Positions 1 through 7,639 of a DNA stretch of 20,097 bases are shown in pieces; within the stretch, counting starts at the first letter, position 1; every line of letters starts with the position of its first letter. The position numbers were made by a program, and so were the translations under genes. The DNA comes from Acidimicrobiia bacterium. GTDB lineage: Bacteria; Actinomycetota; Acidimicrobiia; Acidimicrobiales; Acidimicrobilacustridaceae. The DNA lies in assembly GCA_018882825.1 (NCBI GenBank), contig VERC01000009.1, forward strand, positions 1-20,097. The letters run 5' to 3'. A model generated the notes under the pieces. That model made no database searches. It was given only the letters and a program-made list of their open reading frames with translations, and had not been told where the DNA came from.

Positions 1-1035
1 GTGAAAGGCGCGTCGGCAGGTCACGGTGCGCTCATCGTCCCCATGTCCGACTTCCACGGGATGACCGCCTATGGCTCCGTGTTCACCGCCGGACCGCCCG
101 TGGTGCGCGACTCGCTCGGTGAGGACGTCACCAAGGAGGACCTGGGCGGGCCGACGGTGGCCGTGCCCAGTGGTCTGGTGCACAACGTCGCGCCCGACGA
201 CGAGACGGCGCTCGACATGTTGCGCGTCTACCTCTCGTTCTTCCCGTCCAGTGCGTGGGGGTACGCGCCCCACCTCCCGTCGTCGCAGAGTGGTGATCAG
301 GGGTTCCGGTCGACCGACGAACTCCTGTCGATCATCCCCAGCGACTCGCGTCGCGTCTACGACATGCGCGCCGTGCTCGACGTGGTGTTCGACGACGGCA
401 CCTGGTTCGAGGTCCAGCCCGGTTTCGGGCCGGCCATCATCTGCGCGCTGGCCCGGCTCGGTGGCGAGTCGGTGGCCGTGGTCGCCAACCAGCCGAGCGT
501 GCTGGCCGGATCGATCGACGCCGACGCCGCCGACAAGGCCGCACACTTCATCATGGTGGCCGACTCGTTCCATCTGCCGTTGGTGTTCCTGGCCGACAAT
601 CCCGGGATGCTCCCGGGCGCGGCCTCGGAGAAGGCTGGGGTGTTGCGCAGCGGGGCGAGGATGTTCGCGGCGCAGACGCAGGCCACCAGCCCGAAACTGC
701 ACCTCACCCTGCGCAAGGCCTACGGCTTCGGGTCGATGGTGATGTCGCTGGTCGGATTCGATCACCAGTCGGCCACGTTCGCCTATCCCGGCGCCACGAT
801 GGGAGCCATGGGGGCCAGCGCCATGAGCCGGGCCACCAACGCCGACGCCGACGAGGCCGCCCTGCTGCGGGAGGCCGAACTGCAGGCCTCCTACCGTTCG
901 GCCGAGCACCTCGGGTTCGACGAGTTGATCGACCCGCGCGAGACGCGTGACGTGCTCCTCGATGCCCTGCATCGCGCCCTGTCCCGGCGACAGGCACCTC
1001 CCGCGCCGGTGACCCGCACCGTCATCACGCCCTGA
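1..1035 (+). CDS. Acyl-CoA carboxylase carboxyltransferase (beta) subunit, 5' partial
   Basis: This is the C-terminal part of a biotin-dependent carboxyltransferase of the propionyl-CoA/acetyl-CoA carboxylase beta family, which moves CO2 from carboxybiotin to an acyl-CoA in the cytoplasm. The visible 344 residues begin inside the N-terminal crotonase-like half (GHGALIVPMSDF, then LGGPTVAVPSGLVHNVAPDD, the usual ELGG...H segment). They continue through the whole C-terminal half, with VVANQPSVLAGSIDADAADKA, the LVFLADNPGMLPG strand-turn and the glycine/alanine-rich YPGATMGAMGAS acyl-CoA/biotin site. Family members are about 510-530 residues, so roughly a third is missing upstream. The GTG at base 1 is simply the first in-frame codon and is probably not the real start. 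The biotin-carrying subunit is not in the window. The acyl-CoA substrate cannot be told from sequence alone. Confidence 0.88.
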   Translation: MKGASAGHGALIVPMSDFHGMTAYGSVFTAGPPVVRDSLGEDVTKEDLGGPTVAVPSGLVHNVAPDDETALDMLRVYLSFFPSSAWGYAPHLPSSQSGDQGFRSTDELLSIIPSDSRRVYDMRAVLDVVFDDGTWFEVQPGFGPAIICALARLGGESVAVVANQPSVLAGSIDADAADKAAHFIMVADSFHLPLVFLADNPGMLPGAASEKAGVLRSGARMFAAQTQATSPKLHLTLRKAYGFGSMVMSLVGFDHQSATFAYPGATMGAMGASAMSRATNADADEAALLREAELQASYRSAEHLGFDELIDPRETRDVLLDALHRALSRRQAPPAPVTRTVITP

Positions 1036-1080
1036 TCAGGGGATTTCTCGTAGTCGCCGTCCGCGAACGCTGTCCGAGAC

Positions 1081-1086
1081 TAGGGT
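1081..1086 (+). promoter_or_regulatory. Candidate -10 element for the PLDc_N/SHOCT gene
   Basis: TAGGGT matches the TANNNT -10 consensus of high-GC Gram-positive bacteria. A transcript from about 1093 would have a 57-base leader that contains a hairpin at 1121-1137 (AGCGCC/GGCGCT). The Shine-Dalgarno GGGAGG follows at 1139-1144, with 5 bases to the ATG at 1150. No clear -35 element is seen, so this is a weak call. Confidence 0.35.
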
Positions 1087-1149
1087 TCGCCCGTTCGGGA
1101 AACGGTCCCGACACGATGTCAGCGCCGTGATGGCGCTCGGGAGGCTTCG

Positions 1150-1545
1150 ATGTTCGCAGCGAGCAGTGGTTGGGGAGTCGGAGAGGTCCTGTGGACGTTC
1201 CTCTGGTTCACCTGTTTCTTCATCTGGATCTGGCTGGCGGTCTCGGTGTTCATCGACATCTTCCGCAGCCACGACATGGGCGGGATCCACAAGGCGATCT
1301 GGGTGGTGGCGATCTTCGCCCTGCCCCTCATCGGCGTGCTGGCCTACCTGATCGTGCGTGGCGGCAAGATGAACCAGCACGCGATCGCCGCCGCCAAGGC
1401 CCAGGACGATGCCATGCAGGCCTACATCCGTCAGGCCGCCGGCACCACGCCGGCCGACGAACTGCACCGACTCGACGACCTTCGCTCGCGTGGCGTGATC
1501 GACGAGGCCGAGTTCCAGAAGCTCAAGGCCAAGGTCGTGAGCTGA
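1150..1545 (+). CDS. Small membrane protein with PLDc_N and SHOCT domains
   Basis: The 131-residue protein has two hydrophobic helices, about residues 12-32 and 43-65. They are separated by a short polar loop with D-x-F-R-S-H-D-M-G-G and a K-A-I-W-V-V start to the second helix, which is the pattern of the phospholipase-D-nuclease N-terminal (PLDc_N) domain. The cytoplasmic tail ends in a SHOCT motif, about residues 103-130 (DELHRLDDLRSRGVIDEAEF, then Q-K-L-K-A-K), a short domain usually at protein ends and linked to oligomerisation. There is no phospholipase catalytic HKD motif. The start is fixed by GGGAGG 5 bases upstream of ATG. It stands alone between a carboxyltransferase gene and a terminator hairpin. 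The function is unknown; the domain pair suggests a stress or envelope protein, but that is a guess. Confidence 0.85.
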   Translation: MFAASSGWGVGEVLWTFLWFTCFFIWIWLAVSVFIDIFRSHDMGGIHKAIWVVAIFALPLIGVLAYLIVRGGKMNQHAIAAAKAQDDAMQAYIRQAAGTTPADELHRLDDLRSRGVIDEAEFQKLKAKVVS

Positions 1546-1562
1546 GCCCACGCCGTTCCGAC

Positions 1563-1590
1563 CGATGGCCGCCCTCCTGGGCGGCCATCG
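1563..1590 (+). terminator. Hairpin terminator after the PLDc_N/SHOCT gene
   Basis: An 11-base perfect inverted repeat (CGATGGCCGCC / GGCGGCCATCG) gains one further C-G pair, giving a 12-base-pair stem around a TCCT loop. It lies 18 bases after the stop codon and 25 bases before the next promoter. There is no U-run afterwards, which is common for terminators in very GC-rich genomes. Confidence 0.6.
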
Positions 1591-1615
1591 GCGCGCCCGG
1601 ACCCGGTGATCGTCG

Positions 1616-1621
1616 TACCAT
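1616..1621 (+). promoter_or_regulatory. Leaderless promoter -10 of the flavin oxidoreductase gene
   Basis: TACCAT (TANNNT) ends exactly 6 bases before the GTG at 1628. The predicted transcription start is therefore the start codon itself. No Shine-Dalgarno sequence precedes the GTG, which fits leaderless translation. Confidence 0.6.
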
Positions 1622-1627
1622 CGGGCC

Positions 1628-3733
1628 GTGTCCCATTCCCATCTCCTGACACCCGGTCGCATCGGACCCATCGAGACGCGCAATCGCATCGTGATGCCGG
1701 CGATGGACCAGAACCTCTGCGAGGAGGGCCATCTGGTCGACGGCAACATCGCCCACTACGAGGCCCGGGCCCGCGGTGGTGTCGGGCTGCTCATCCTCGA
1801 GACCTCGGCCGTGGCCTGGCCGGTCGGGGCCACGTCATTGCACCAGCCCGCGTTGTCGCGTGACGACTTCATCGGTGGCCTGAAGCGACTGGCCGACACC
1901 GTGCACGCCCACGGGGCGAAGATGGTCGTGCAGTGCTGCCACCACGGCAAGACCGCCGGCGTCGACGCCATGCAGGAGCGCGAGCAGTTGGTGCCGTCGA
2001 TGCCGATGCCCGACGACCCGTTCGACATCAGCGCCATATCCATGGACGAGTTGATGAAGATGGCCGTGCAGACCGGTGGCAAGCAGGCCCGTCGGCGCGA
2101 GGCCACCGCCGAGGAGTTGGCCTGGGTGGTCGACCAGTTCGCCGATGCTGCGGCACGGGTGCAACGAGCCGGATTCGACGGGATCGAGATCCACGGCGCG
2201 CACGGCTACCTGATCTCCACGTTCCTCTCGCCTCGCTACAACCGACGCACCGACGAGTACGGCGGCAGTGTCGAGAACCGCGCCCGTCTGCTCACCGAGA
2301 TCGTGGCCGCCGTACGGGCGCGCTGCGGCACCGGCTTCGGCATCATCGTGCGCCTCGACGGCAACGAGTACATCGACGGTGGCATCACCCCGGACCTCGC
2401 CGCCCGCCACGCGGCGCTGGCCGAGGCGGCCGGTGCCGATGCCATCCATGTGTCGGCCAACTCGCCCGACGCCATGGGGAAGGGCTTCACCGACGGTTCA
2501 CTGCCGTGGACCACCGACCAGTACATCGGGTTCGCGGCGCGGGTGAAGGAGGAGGTCTCGATCCCCGTCATCGCCGTGGGTCGGCTCCTCCCCGACGCGG
2601 CCGAGTCCCATGTGCGCAGGGGAGCGTGCGACTTCGTGTCGATGGGCCGGCAACTGCTGGCCGATCCGCAGATCCCGGTCAAGTTGGCCGCCGGACGTCC
2701 CGACCTCGTCCGCACCTGCATCAACTGTTACGTGTGCGTGGCCCAGAACTTCTGGGACGGCACCCCCGTGTGCGCGGTGAACGCCGAACTCGGGCACTAC
2801 GACGAGGGCACGCCGGAGCCGGCCGCCGTGCGCCGCACCATCGCCATCGTCGGGGCCGGGCCCGGTGGGATGGAGGCGGCGCGCGTCGCCGCCATGCGCG
2901 GCCATCGAGTGACATTGTTCGAGAAGTCGCCGCATCTGGGCGGGACGATGCGCTTCAGTTCGCTCACCACGCCGATGAACGCCGAGTTCCTGCGCTACCT
3001 GTCGGCCGAGATGTCCGAACTCGACGTCGACGTCCGTCTCGACACGCCCGTGACCGCGGCGATCCTGCGGGAGATCGGGGCCGAGAAGGTCATCGTCGCC
3101 ACGGGGGCCCGCCGCCAGCGGCCCGACGTGCCGGGTGCCGGGCAGGATCACGTGTTCTCCGGCGACGACCTGCGCGGCATCCTCACGGGTGACGACCCGA
3201 CGGCACTGCGGCGTCTGCGTCCCCACCAGCGCGTGCTGGTCTCGATCGGACGTCGGCTGGGCTTCCTGCGCGACATGAAGCGCGTGCGCGAGTGGTCGTC
3301 GAAGTGGATGCCGGTCGGTCGCCGGGTCGTGGTCGTCGGCGGTGGACTCGTCGGTCTCGAACTGGCCGAGTTCCTCGCCCAACGGGGTCGTCAGGTGACG
3401 GTCCTCGAGGAGGGCCAGAAGTTGGGCATGGAGATGGCCCACCCCCGTCGGGCCCGCACCCTTCACGAAGCGCGCCAGCACGGTGTCGAACTCGTTGCCG
3501 AGGCCGAGCTGGTGGCGATCGGCGAGCGCGACGTCACCTACACGGCCGGCGGTGAGACGCGCACCGCGGCGGCCGACACGGTGATCATCGCCAGCGGCGT
3601 GCATCCCGATGCCACCGTGGCCGACGCCCTGCGCGCCGACGGCTTCGACGTCACCGTGGTGGGCGATGCCGAAGCCGTCGGGTACATCCAGGGCGCCGTG
3701 CGCACCGGCTATCTGGCCGGCCGGTCGGTCTGA
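1628..3733 (+). CDS. FAD/FMN/4Fe-4S NADH:flavin oxidoreductase, 2,4-dienoyl-CoA reductase-like
   Basis: The 701-residue protein has the architecture of 2,4-dienoyl-CoA reductase (FadH) and trimethylamine dehydrogenase. Residues about 1-350 form an old-yellow-enzyme FMN barrel, with HGAHGYLISTFLSPRYNRR and then D-E-Y-G-G-S-V-E-N-R. A 4Fe-4S site follows at C364, C367, C370 and C382 (spacing C-x2-C-x2-C-x11-C). A FAD-binding Rossmann motif IVGAGPGGMEAA lies near residue 407, and an NAD(P)-binding motif VVVVGGGLVGLELAE near residue 567. Such enzymes pass hydride from NAD(P)H through FAD and the cluster to FMN, which reduces an enone or similar substrate. The substrate here is unknown; the Cys spacing is nearer trimethylamine dehydrogenase than FadH. 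The gene appears monocistronic, between a terminator and a convergent peroxiredoxin gene. GTG start chosen from the -10 spacing. Confidence 0.9.
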   Translation: MSHSHLLTPGRIGPIETRNRIVMPAMDQNLCEEGHLVDGNIAHYEARARGGVGLLILETSAVAWPVGATSLHQPALSRDDFIGGLKRLADTVHAHGAKMVVQCCHHGKTAGVDAMQEREQLVPSMPMPDDPFDISAISMDELMKMAVQTGGKQARRREATAEELAWVVDQFADAAARVQRAGFDGIEIHGAHGYLISTFLSPRYNRRTDEYGGSVENRARLLTEIVAAVRARCGTGFGIIVRLDGNEYIDGGITPDLAARHAALAEAAGADAIHVSANSPDAMGKGFTDGSLPWTTDQYIGFAARVKEEVSIPVIAVGRLLPDAAESHVRRGACDFVSMGRQLLADPQIPVKLAAGRPDLVRTCINCYVCVAQNFWDGTPVCAVNAELGHYDEGTPEPAAVRRTIAIVGAGPGGMEAARVAAMRGHRVTLFEKSPHLGGTMRFSSLTTPMNAEFLRYLSAEMSELDVDVRLDTPVTAAILREIGAEKVIVATGARRQRPDVPGAGQDHVFSGDDLRGILTGDDPTALRRLRPHQRVLVSIGRRLGFLRDMKRVREWSSKWMPVGRRVVVVGGGLVGLELAEFLAQRGRQVTVLEEGQKLGMEMAHPRRARTLHEARQHGVELVAEAELVAIGERDVTYTAGGETRTAAADTVIIASGVHPDATVADALRADGFDVTVVGDAEAVGYIQGAVRTGYLAGRSV

Positions 3734-3749
3734 CCGCCGACGGCGCCGC

Positions 3750-4229
3750 TCAGAGGCGGTCGAGCACCGCCGAGCAGGCGCTCACCACGACACCGCTGTC
3801 ATCGACGTCGATGTTGGTCACGACTCCGTTGTCGATGATCGCCGCGTAGCGCTTCGAGCGCGAACCCAGCCCGAAGCCCGAGCCGTCCATCACCAGACCC
3901 ATGGCCTCGGTGAAGGCGCCGTTGCCGTCGGCGAGCATCACGATCTTGTCGCCCACGTTCTGGTCGTCGGCCCACGCACCCATGACGAACGCGTCGTTCA
4001 CGGCGATGCAGGCGATGGTGTCGACGCCCTTGTCGGTGAGCGCGCTGGCCTGCTCGACGAAACCGGGCAGATGGACCTTCGAGCATCCGGGGGTGAAGGC
4101 GCCCGGCACCGCGAAGAGGACGACCTTGCCCGTGCCGAGCACGTCGCCGGTGTTCACCTTCTCGGGGCCCGACTCCTTCATGACGAACACGTCGACGGCG
4201 GGGATCCTGTCTCCAACATTGATGGTCAT
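3750..4229 (-). CDS. Peroxiredoxin, Prx5-type (redoxin family)
   Basis: The 159-residue cytoplasmic thiol peroxidase reduces hydrogen peroxide and alkyl hydroperoxides. The peroxidatic cysteine is C49 in the Prx5 signature VPGAFTPGCSKVHLPGF. The active-site arginine is in G-S-R-S-K-R-Y-A near residue 127. VNDAFVMGAWADDQ is also typical of this subfamily. C74 and C152 are the other cysteines and C152 is a candidate resolving residue, though many bacterial Prx5 proteins use an external thiol. The reading frame stays open far upstream, but ATG at 4229 gives the family length and starts 7 bases after a TAGCCT -10, so it is taken as the start. It converges on the flavin oxidoreductase, with 16 bases between the stop codons. 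Confidence 0.92.
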   Translation of the reverse strand: MTINVGDRIPAVDVFVMKESGPEKVNTGDVLGTGKVVLFAVPGAFTPGCSKVHLPGFVEQASALTDKGVDTIACIAVNDAFVMGAWADDQNVGDKIVMLADGNGAFTEAMGLVMDGSGFGLGSRSKRYAAIIDNGVVTNIDVDDSGVVVSACSAVLDRL

Positions 4230-4236
4230 GGCCGAC

Positions 4237-4242
4237 AGGCTA
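4237..4242 (-). promoter_or_regulatory. Leaderless promoter -10 of the peroxiredoxin gene
   Basis: On the minus strand TAGCCT is followed by 7 bases and then ATG. No Shine-Dalgarno lies between. The peroxiredoxin is therefore transcribed separately from the upstream murT operon, whose last stop codon is at 4294-4296. Confidence 0.6.
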
Positions 4243-4277
4243 GGGGATCGTCCCTGTGGCGCCACCGACTCGACCGC

Positions 4278-4301
4278 AGGGTCAACCGAAGGGTCAACCG
4301 A
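4278..4301. repeat. Perfect 12-base tandem duplication upstream of the peroxiredoxin promoter
   Basis: AGGGTCAACCGA occurs twice back to back, at 4278-4289 and 4290-4301. The second copy covers the stop codon of the upstream membrane protein gene. The pair lies about 36 bases upstream of the peroxiredoxin -10 element. It could be an activator site or a simple slippage duplication. Confidence 0.7.
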
Positions 4302-4767
4302 GCAGTACGTGCCGGGCGTCCACGGCGACCACCACGGCGAAGGCGCCGTAGATGCCGGCCTGGACGATGGTGACGAGGGCCGTGGCCCGCGACGCCGTGG
4401 GGTCGGTGTCGGCCAGGGCCAGGGACCGTGTCCCGGCGATGGCCCACACCACGGCCGAGCCGACACAGGCCGCGACGGCCCATCCGATCGGCCACCCGGC
4501 TCGCCATCCGAGCAGGGCGAGCACGGCCAGTGCGGCGAGGGGGAGGGCCAGCAGCCGCCATGGTCCGCCGCGGGGTCCGACGAGCAGCGCCAGCACCTGC
4601 ACGACTCCCGTCACGCCGACGCCGACCACCGTCAACTGGATGATCCCGTCGATGGCCGACTGGGTGGTCAACTGGTTCAGCGCCAGAGTGTCGGCGAGCA
4701 CGAGCGCCACGACGGTGGCCACGGTGAGGATGCGCTCGGCGGAGCGGCGGAGGCGGCTGTTCCTCAT
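4294..4767 (-). CDS. Hypothetical membrane protein, third gene of the murT-gatD operon
   Basis: I do not recognise a family. The 157-residue protein has five predicted membrane helices, about residues 14-32, 40-62, 70-88, 92-110 and 128-148. It has a short basic N-terminus (MRNSRLRRSAER) and almost no soluble part. Its ATG overlaps the gatD stop codon by 4 bases (ATGA), so it is translationally coupled to the lipid II amidation genes and should be made in step with them. A role near the membrane-bound lipid II substrate is an inference from context only. It ends within a 12-base tandem repeat. Confidence 0.8.
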   Translation of the reverse strand: MRNSRLRRSAERILTVATVVALVLADTLALNQLTTQSAIDGIIQLTVVGVGVTGVVQVLALLVGPRGGPWRLLALPLAALAVLALLGWRAGWPIGWAVAACVGSAVVWAIAGTRSLALADTDPTASRATALVTIVQAGIYGAFAVVVAVDARHVLLG

Positions 4768-5543
4768 GTCCGTCGCAGCCGATCACGCCACGATCGTCGG
4801 GGTGCCAGTTCGTGGGCCCGAGCGGCCCGGATGCGGTCGGCGCGCAGGGCGTCGACCTCGGTGTCGTCGAGAGGAGCGAGGTCGTCGCCGACGACGAACG
4901 ACAGCAGCGCGTCGGCCAGCGCGGGATTGCGGGCCAGCGCCGGGCCGTGCAGGTAGGTGCCGATGACCCGACCGGCCACGATGCCCTCGCTGCCGTCACC
5001 GTTGCCCTCGCCCACCGCCACTGCGCCGAGCGGGCGCACGCCCTCGCCGGGCACGGTGCGCCCGGCGTGGTTCTCGAAGCCGGTCAACGACCCCAACGGC
5101 ATCGTGCCGCCGTCGAGGGCGATCGTCGCGTCGGTGGTGAGCAGTTCGCCCACGGCCCGGGGTCGGTCGACGCGGATCGTCACGCAGTCGAGGAGCCCGA
5201 GACCGGGCTGGTCGCGCCCTGCGCCGTCGGGGAACCGGTGTCCGAGGATCTGCATCCCTGCGCACACGGCGAACACCACGGCACCCCGTTCGACGGCGCG
5301 GTGCAGTCCGCCGTCGGCCAGCAGGCGACGAGACGCTTCGGTCTGCGGGCCGTCCTCGCCGCCGCCCACGAGGTAGATGTCGCCGGTGGTGGGAATGGCG
5401 TCGGTGGCGTCGACGGTCACGTGGTCGTGGGCGATGTCGCGCCACTGCAGTCGGCGGGCCAGTACCGCAGCGTTCCCGCCGTCCCCGTAGGTACCGAGCA
5501 GTTCGGGGAACAGCGACACGATTCGCACGGTCGATGTCGTCAT
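4764..5543 (-). CDS. gatD: Lipid II isoglutaminyl synthase, glutamine amidotransferase subunit GatD
   Basis: The 259-residue protein is a class I (triad-type) glutaminase like the CobB/CobQ amidotransferase domain. It frees ammonia from glutamine and passes it to MurT, which amidates the D-Glu of the lipid II stem peptide at the inner face of the membrane. The nucleophile is C94 in FAVCAGMQILGHRF, the same number as reported for S. aureus GatD. The partner His is H199 in GTYLHGPALARNP. The substrate-side segments LFPELLGTYGDGGN and YLVGGGEDGPQ are typical of the family. It overlaps murT by 4 bases (ATGA) and the next gene by 4 bases. Cobyric acid synthase was considered, but the short length and MurT partner argue for GatD. 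Confidence 0.94.
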   Translation of the reverse strand: MTTSTVRIVSLFPELLGTYGDGGNAAVLARRLQWRDIAHDHVTVDATDAIPTTGDIYLVGGGEDGPQTEASRRLLADGGLHRAVERGAVVFAVCAGMQILGHRFPDGAGRDQPGLGLLDCVTIRVDRPRAVGELLTTDATIALDGGTMPLGSLTGFENHAGRTVPGEGVRPLGAVAVGEGNGDGSEGIVAGRVIGTYLHGPALARNPALADALLSFVVGDDLAPLDDTEVDALRADRIRAARAHELAPRRSWRDRLRRT

Positions 5544-6820
5544 CGGACACCGCCGACGCGTTCGAGGTGGTCCTGGAAGGCCGTGTAGTTGGAGGCGATG
5601 TCGACCGGTCGTGCTCCATCGTGGCCGGGGCGGTCGCGCACGATGGCGAGTGCGTCATCGAGTCCGTCTCCCACGACGTGGTCGACGCCGGCGTAGCGCA
5701 GTCGCACGGCGAGATCGAAGCGCCGCTCACCGGTGGCCACGACGAAGCGACCGGCCAGTCGCTCGAACTCGACATCCCACAACCACGAGGGATCGTGCCC
5801 GTCGGCGATGCGGGCATTGATGGAGATGACCATGGGTGCGGTCGAGTCGGCCAGCAGTTCGAGGGCCTCGTCCCATCCCGCCGGGTTCTTGGCCAGGAGC
5901 AGACGGATGCGGCAGCCGTCGAGGTCGGTGACGCGGTAGCGACCGGCCACCTCGCGCACGGCCATGAGCGCAGGCGCCGCCATCGCCGGATCGACACCCA
6001 TGGTGCGCGCGGCAGCGAGGGCGAAGGCGGCATTCACCCGGTTGATGCGACCCGGGAGTTCGAGGTCGACGGTGACGCGTTCGCCATCGAACAGGATCGC
6101 CTCGTCGTCGACGGTGACGCTGGGAGAGGGACGGCGCAACTCGCAGGCGGTGCAGTGCCAGTCGTCCTCGTCGATGTCGATGCGACCCCCGCAGGCGGGA
6201 CAACCGGTGGCGTCTCCGGTCCAGCCCGGTCCCGCCGCCACCCACACGACCTCGTCGGCGACCGATGCCGCCCATGCCACCAGCGGGTCGTCGGCATTGG
6301 CCACCACCGTGGTCGACCGGTGGGCCTCGAGTGTGGAGCGCCACTGGGCGGCGAGGTCGCGGACCTCCTGGGTGCGATCGAGTTGATCGCGGCTGAGGTT
6401 CGACAGCACGACCGTTCGAGCACCGCTGGCGGTGAGCACCCGACCCAGCCAGCGCTCGTCGACCTCGAGTGCTGCGGCTCGCTCCGACCCCTCGGCCTCA
6501 CCCAGCGCGGCGACGATGCCGGGCGTCATGTTGGCACCCAACCAGTTCGACACCACCGCGCGGTCGGTGGACAGTGCCGCGGTGAGCAGGCGGGTGGTCG
6601 TGGTCTTCCCGTTGGTGGCGCTCACCAGCACGACGTCGCGGTCGGCCGTGAGGTGCTCGAGGAGGCGGGGGTCGACCCGGAGTGCGACCCGACCCCCGAT
6701 CACCGATCCGGTGCCCAATCGCACCCGTCGCGAGGCGCCGGCCACCAGGCGTCCCAACGCCACGGCCAGCCGCGACCGCAGCGGAACGGCAACGGCAGCG
6801 GGCGGGGGCGAGGAGGTCAC
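5540..6820 (-). CDS. murT: Lipid II isoglutaminyl synthase, Mur-ligase-like subunit MurT
   Basis: MurT is the ATP-dependent synthetase of the MurT/GatD complex that turns D-Glu of lipid II into D-isoglutamine. With the GTG at 6820 the protein has 426 residues. It has a Mur ligase ATP loop SATNGKTTTTRLL (K72), a four-cysteine zinc ribbon at about C207, C210, C223 and C226 (CPACGG...CTAC) and the C-terminal DUF1727 segment KNPAGWDEALE. The DPSWLWD motif (D343, D349) corresponds to the region whose Asp completes the GatD catalytic triad. The frame remains open to 6892, but that would overlap the divergent promoter and gene. The TAGCAT -10 at 6831-6836 ends 10 bases before GTG 6820, which decides the start. 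Confidence 0.95.
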   Translation of the reverse strand: MTSSPPPAAVAVPLRSRLAVALGRLVAGASRRVRLGTGSVIGGRVALRVDPRLLEHLTADRDVVLVSATNGKTTTTRLLTAALSTDRAVVSNWLGANMTPGIVAALGEAEGSERAAALEVDERWLGRVLTASGARTVVLSNLSRDQLDRTQEVRDLAAQWRSTLEAHRSTTVVANADDPLVAWAASVADEVVWVAAGPGWTGDATGCPACGGRIDIDEDDWHCTACELRRPSPSVTVDDEAILFDGERVTVDLELPGRINRVNAAFALAAARTMGVDPAMAAPALMAVREVAGRYRVTDLDGCRIRLLLAKNPAGWDEALELLADSTAPMVISINARIADGHDPSWLWDVEFERLAGRFVVATGERRFDLAVRLRYAGVDHVVGDGLDDALAIVRDRPGHDGARPVDIASNYTAFQDHLERVGGVR

Positions 6821-6830
6821 GACGACGCGG

Positions 6831-6836
6831 ATGCTA
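6831..6836 (-). promoter_or_regulatory. Near-leaderless promoter -10 of the murT-gatD operon
   Basis: On the minus strand TAGCAT is followed by 10 bases and then GTG, leaving a leader of about 3-4 bases. The opposing -10 of the SGNH gene lies at 6866-6871, so the 57-base gap holds two divergent promoters back to back. Confidence 0.55.
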
Positions 6837-6865
6837 CCGACCGCTCGTGTCCGGCCGGGCCTCCG

Positions 6866-6871
6866 TAGCCT
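6866..6871 (+). promoter_or_regulatory. Leaderless promoter -10 of the SGNH hydrolase gene
   Basis: TAGCCT is followed by exactly 6 bases (CGGGGC) and ATG at 6878. The same hexamer and spacing occur on the minus strand at 9384-9389. No Shine-Dalgarno is present. Confidence 0.65.
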
Positions 6872-6877
6872 CGGGGC

Positions 6878-7627
6878 ATGCACGTGCGTCATGGGAACCG
6901 ACCGGCCCGACGGACCGGGGCGACGGCGACGGTCGTGGCGCTCCTCGTCGCGTTGTCGGCCGCCTCGTGCTCGCCGACCTCGCCCTCGACTTCCGCATCC
7001 ACGAGTGGATCGGCGTCCGACACCGTGATGGCGTCGGACACGGCCGGCCGACGCGTCGACACCGGCTTCCGCACCCGGGCCGGCACGGCCGACGAGCGGC
7101 TGGTGGTGGTGGGCGATTCGATCACCAACGAGGGACGCGACCAGTTACTGGCCGCCTTCGTGGGTCGCTACGAGGTCGTGCTCGAGGGACGACCCGGTCA
7201 TGTCGTGTCCGAGTTGCAGGACGCCGCCGACGAACTGGCGGTCCCACCCCCGGCGGTGGCCATCATCGAGTTGGGCACCAACGACGTGTCGTACCGAATC
7301 GAGACGACGCGATCGGCTGGCGATCTCCGTCGCATGGTCGACACCTTCTCGGCCACTCCCTGTGTCGTGCTCGTCACCGTCGACGAGGGCCTGCCCGTGT
7401 CGGGCGCGCGGGTCAGGGCGTCGGCCCTCAACGCGGCGATCCGGGCGATCGTGGTCAGCGACCCGGCTCGACTGCGACTCGTCGACATGACCGGACTGGT
7501 GAACGCGACCGAGGCCGATCCCGCCTTCGGTGGATCGTTCCACTACGACGGCATCCACCCCAGTGCGGCCGGTCAGACACGGTTGGTCGCGGCCTACGCC
7601 GCAGCCGTGGCCACCTGTAGTGGGTGA
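6878..7627 (+). CDS. Secreted SGNH/GDSL-family hydrolase, probable lipoprotein
   Basis: The 249-residue protein has a basic start, a hydrophobic stretch at about residues 16-30 and a cysteine at C31 in LSAASC. This is a slightly weak lipobox (Ala rather than Leu at -3), followed by a Ser/Thr-rich tether. The catalytic blocks are in order: VVVGDSITNEG with nucleophile S81, IIELGTNDVSY (G133-D136, block III) and YDGIHPSAAG with D224 and H227. It should act as an esterase or acetylesterase outside the membrane; the substrate is unknown. It diverges from murT, so a cell-wall substrate is possible, but this is only context. The stop codon overlaps an upstream alternative start of the following SDR gene. 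Confidence 0.87.
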   Translation: MHVRHGNRPARRTGATATVVALLVALSAASCSPTSPSTSASTSGSASDTVMASDTAGRRVDTGFRTRAGTADERLVVVGDSITNEGRDQLLAAFVGRYEVVLEGRPGHVVSELQDAADELAVPPPAVAIIELGTNDVSYRIETTRSAGDLRRMVDTFSATPCVVLVTVDEGLPVSGARVRASALNAAIRAIVVSDPARLRLVDMTGLVNATEADPAFGGSFHYDGIHPSAAGQTRLVAAYAAAVATCSG

Positions 7628-7639
7628 CGCGCTCCCGAC

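Noticed and set aside
1030..1041. CCCTGATCAGGG palindrome at the carboxyltransferase stop codon as a terminator
   Set aside because: As a hairpin it has only four pairs around a GATC loop and no U-run.
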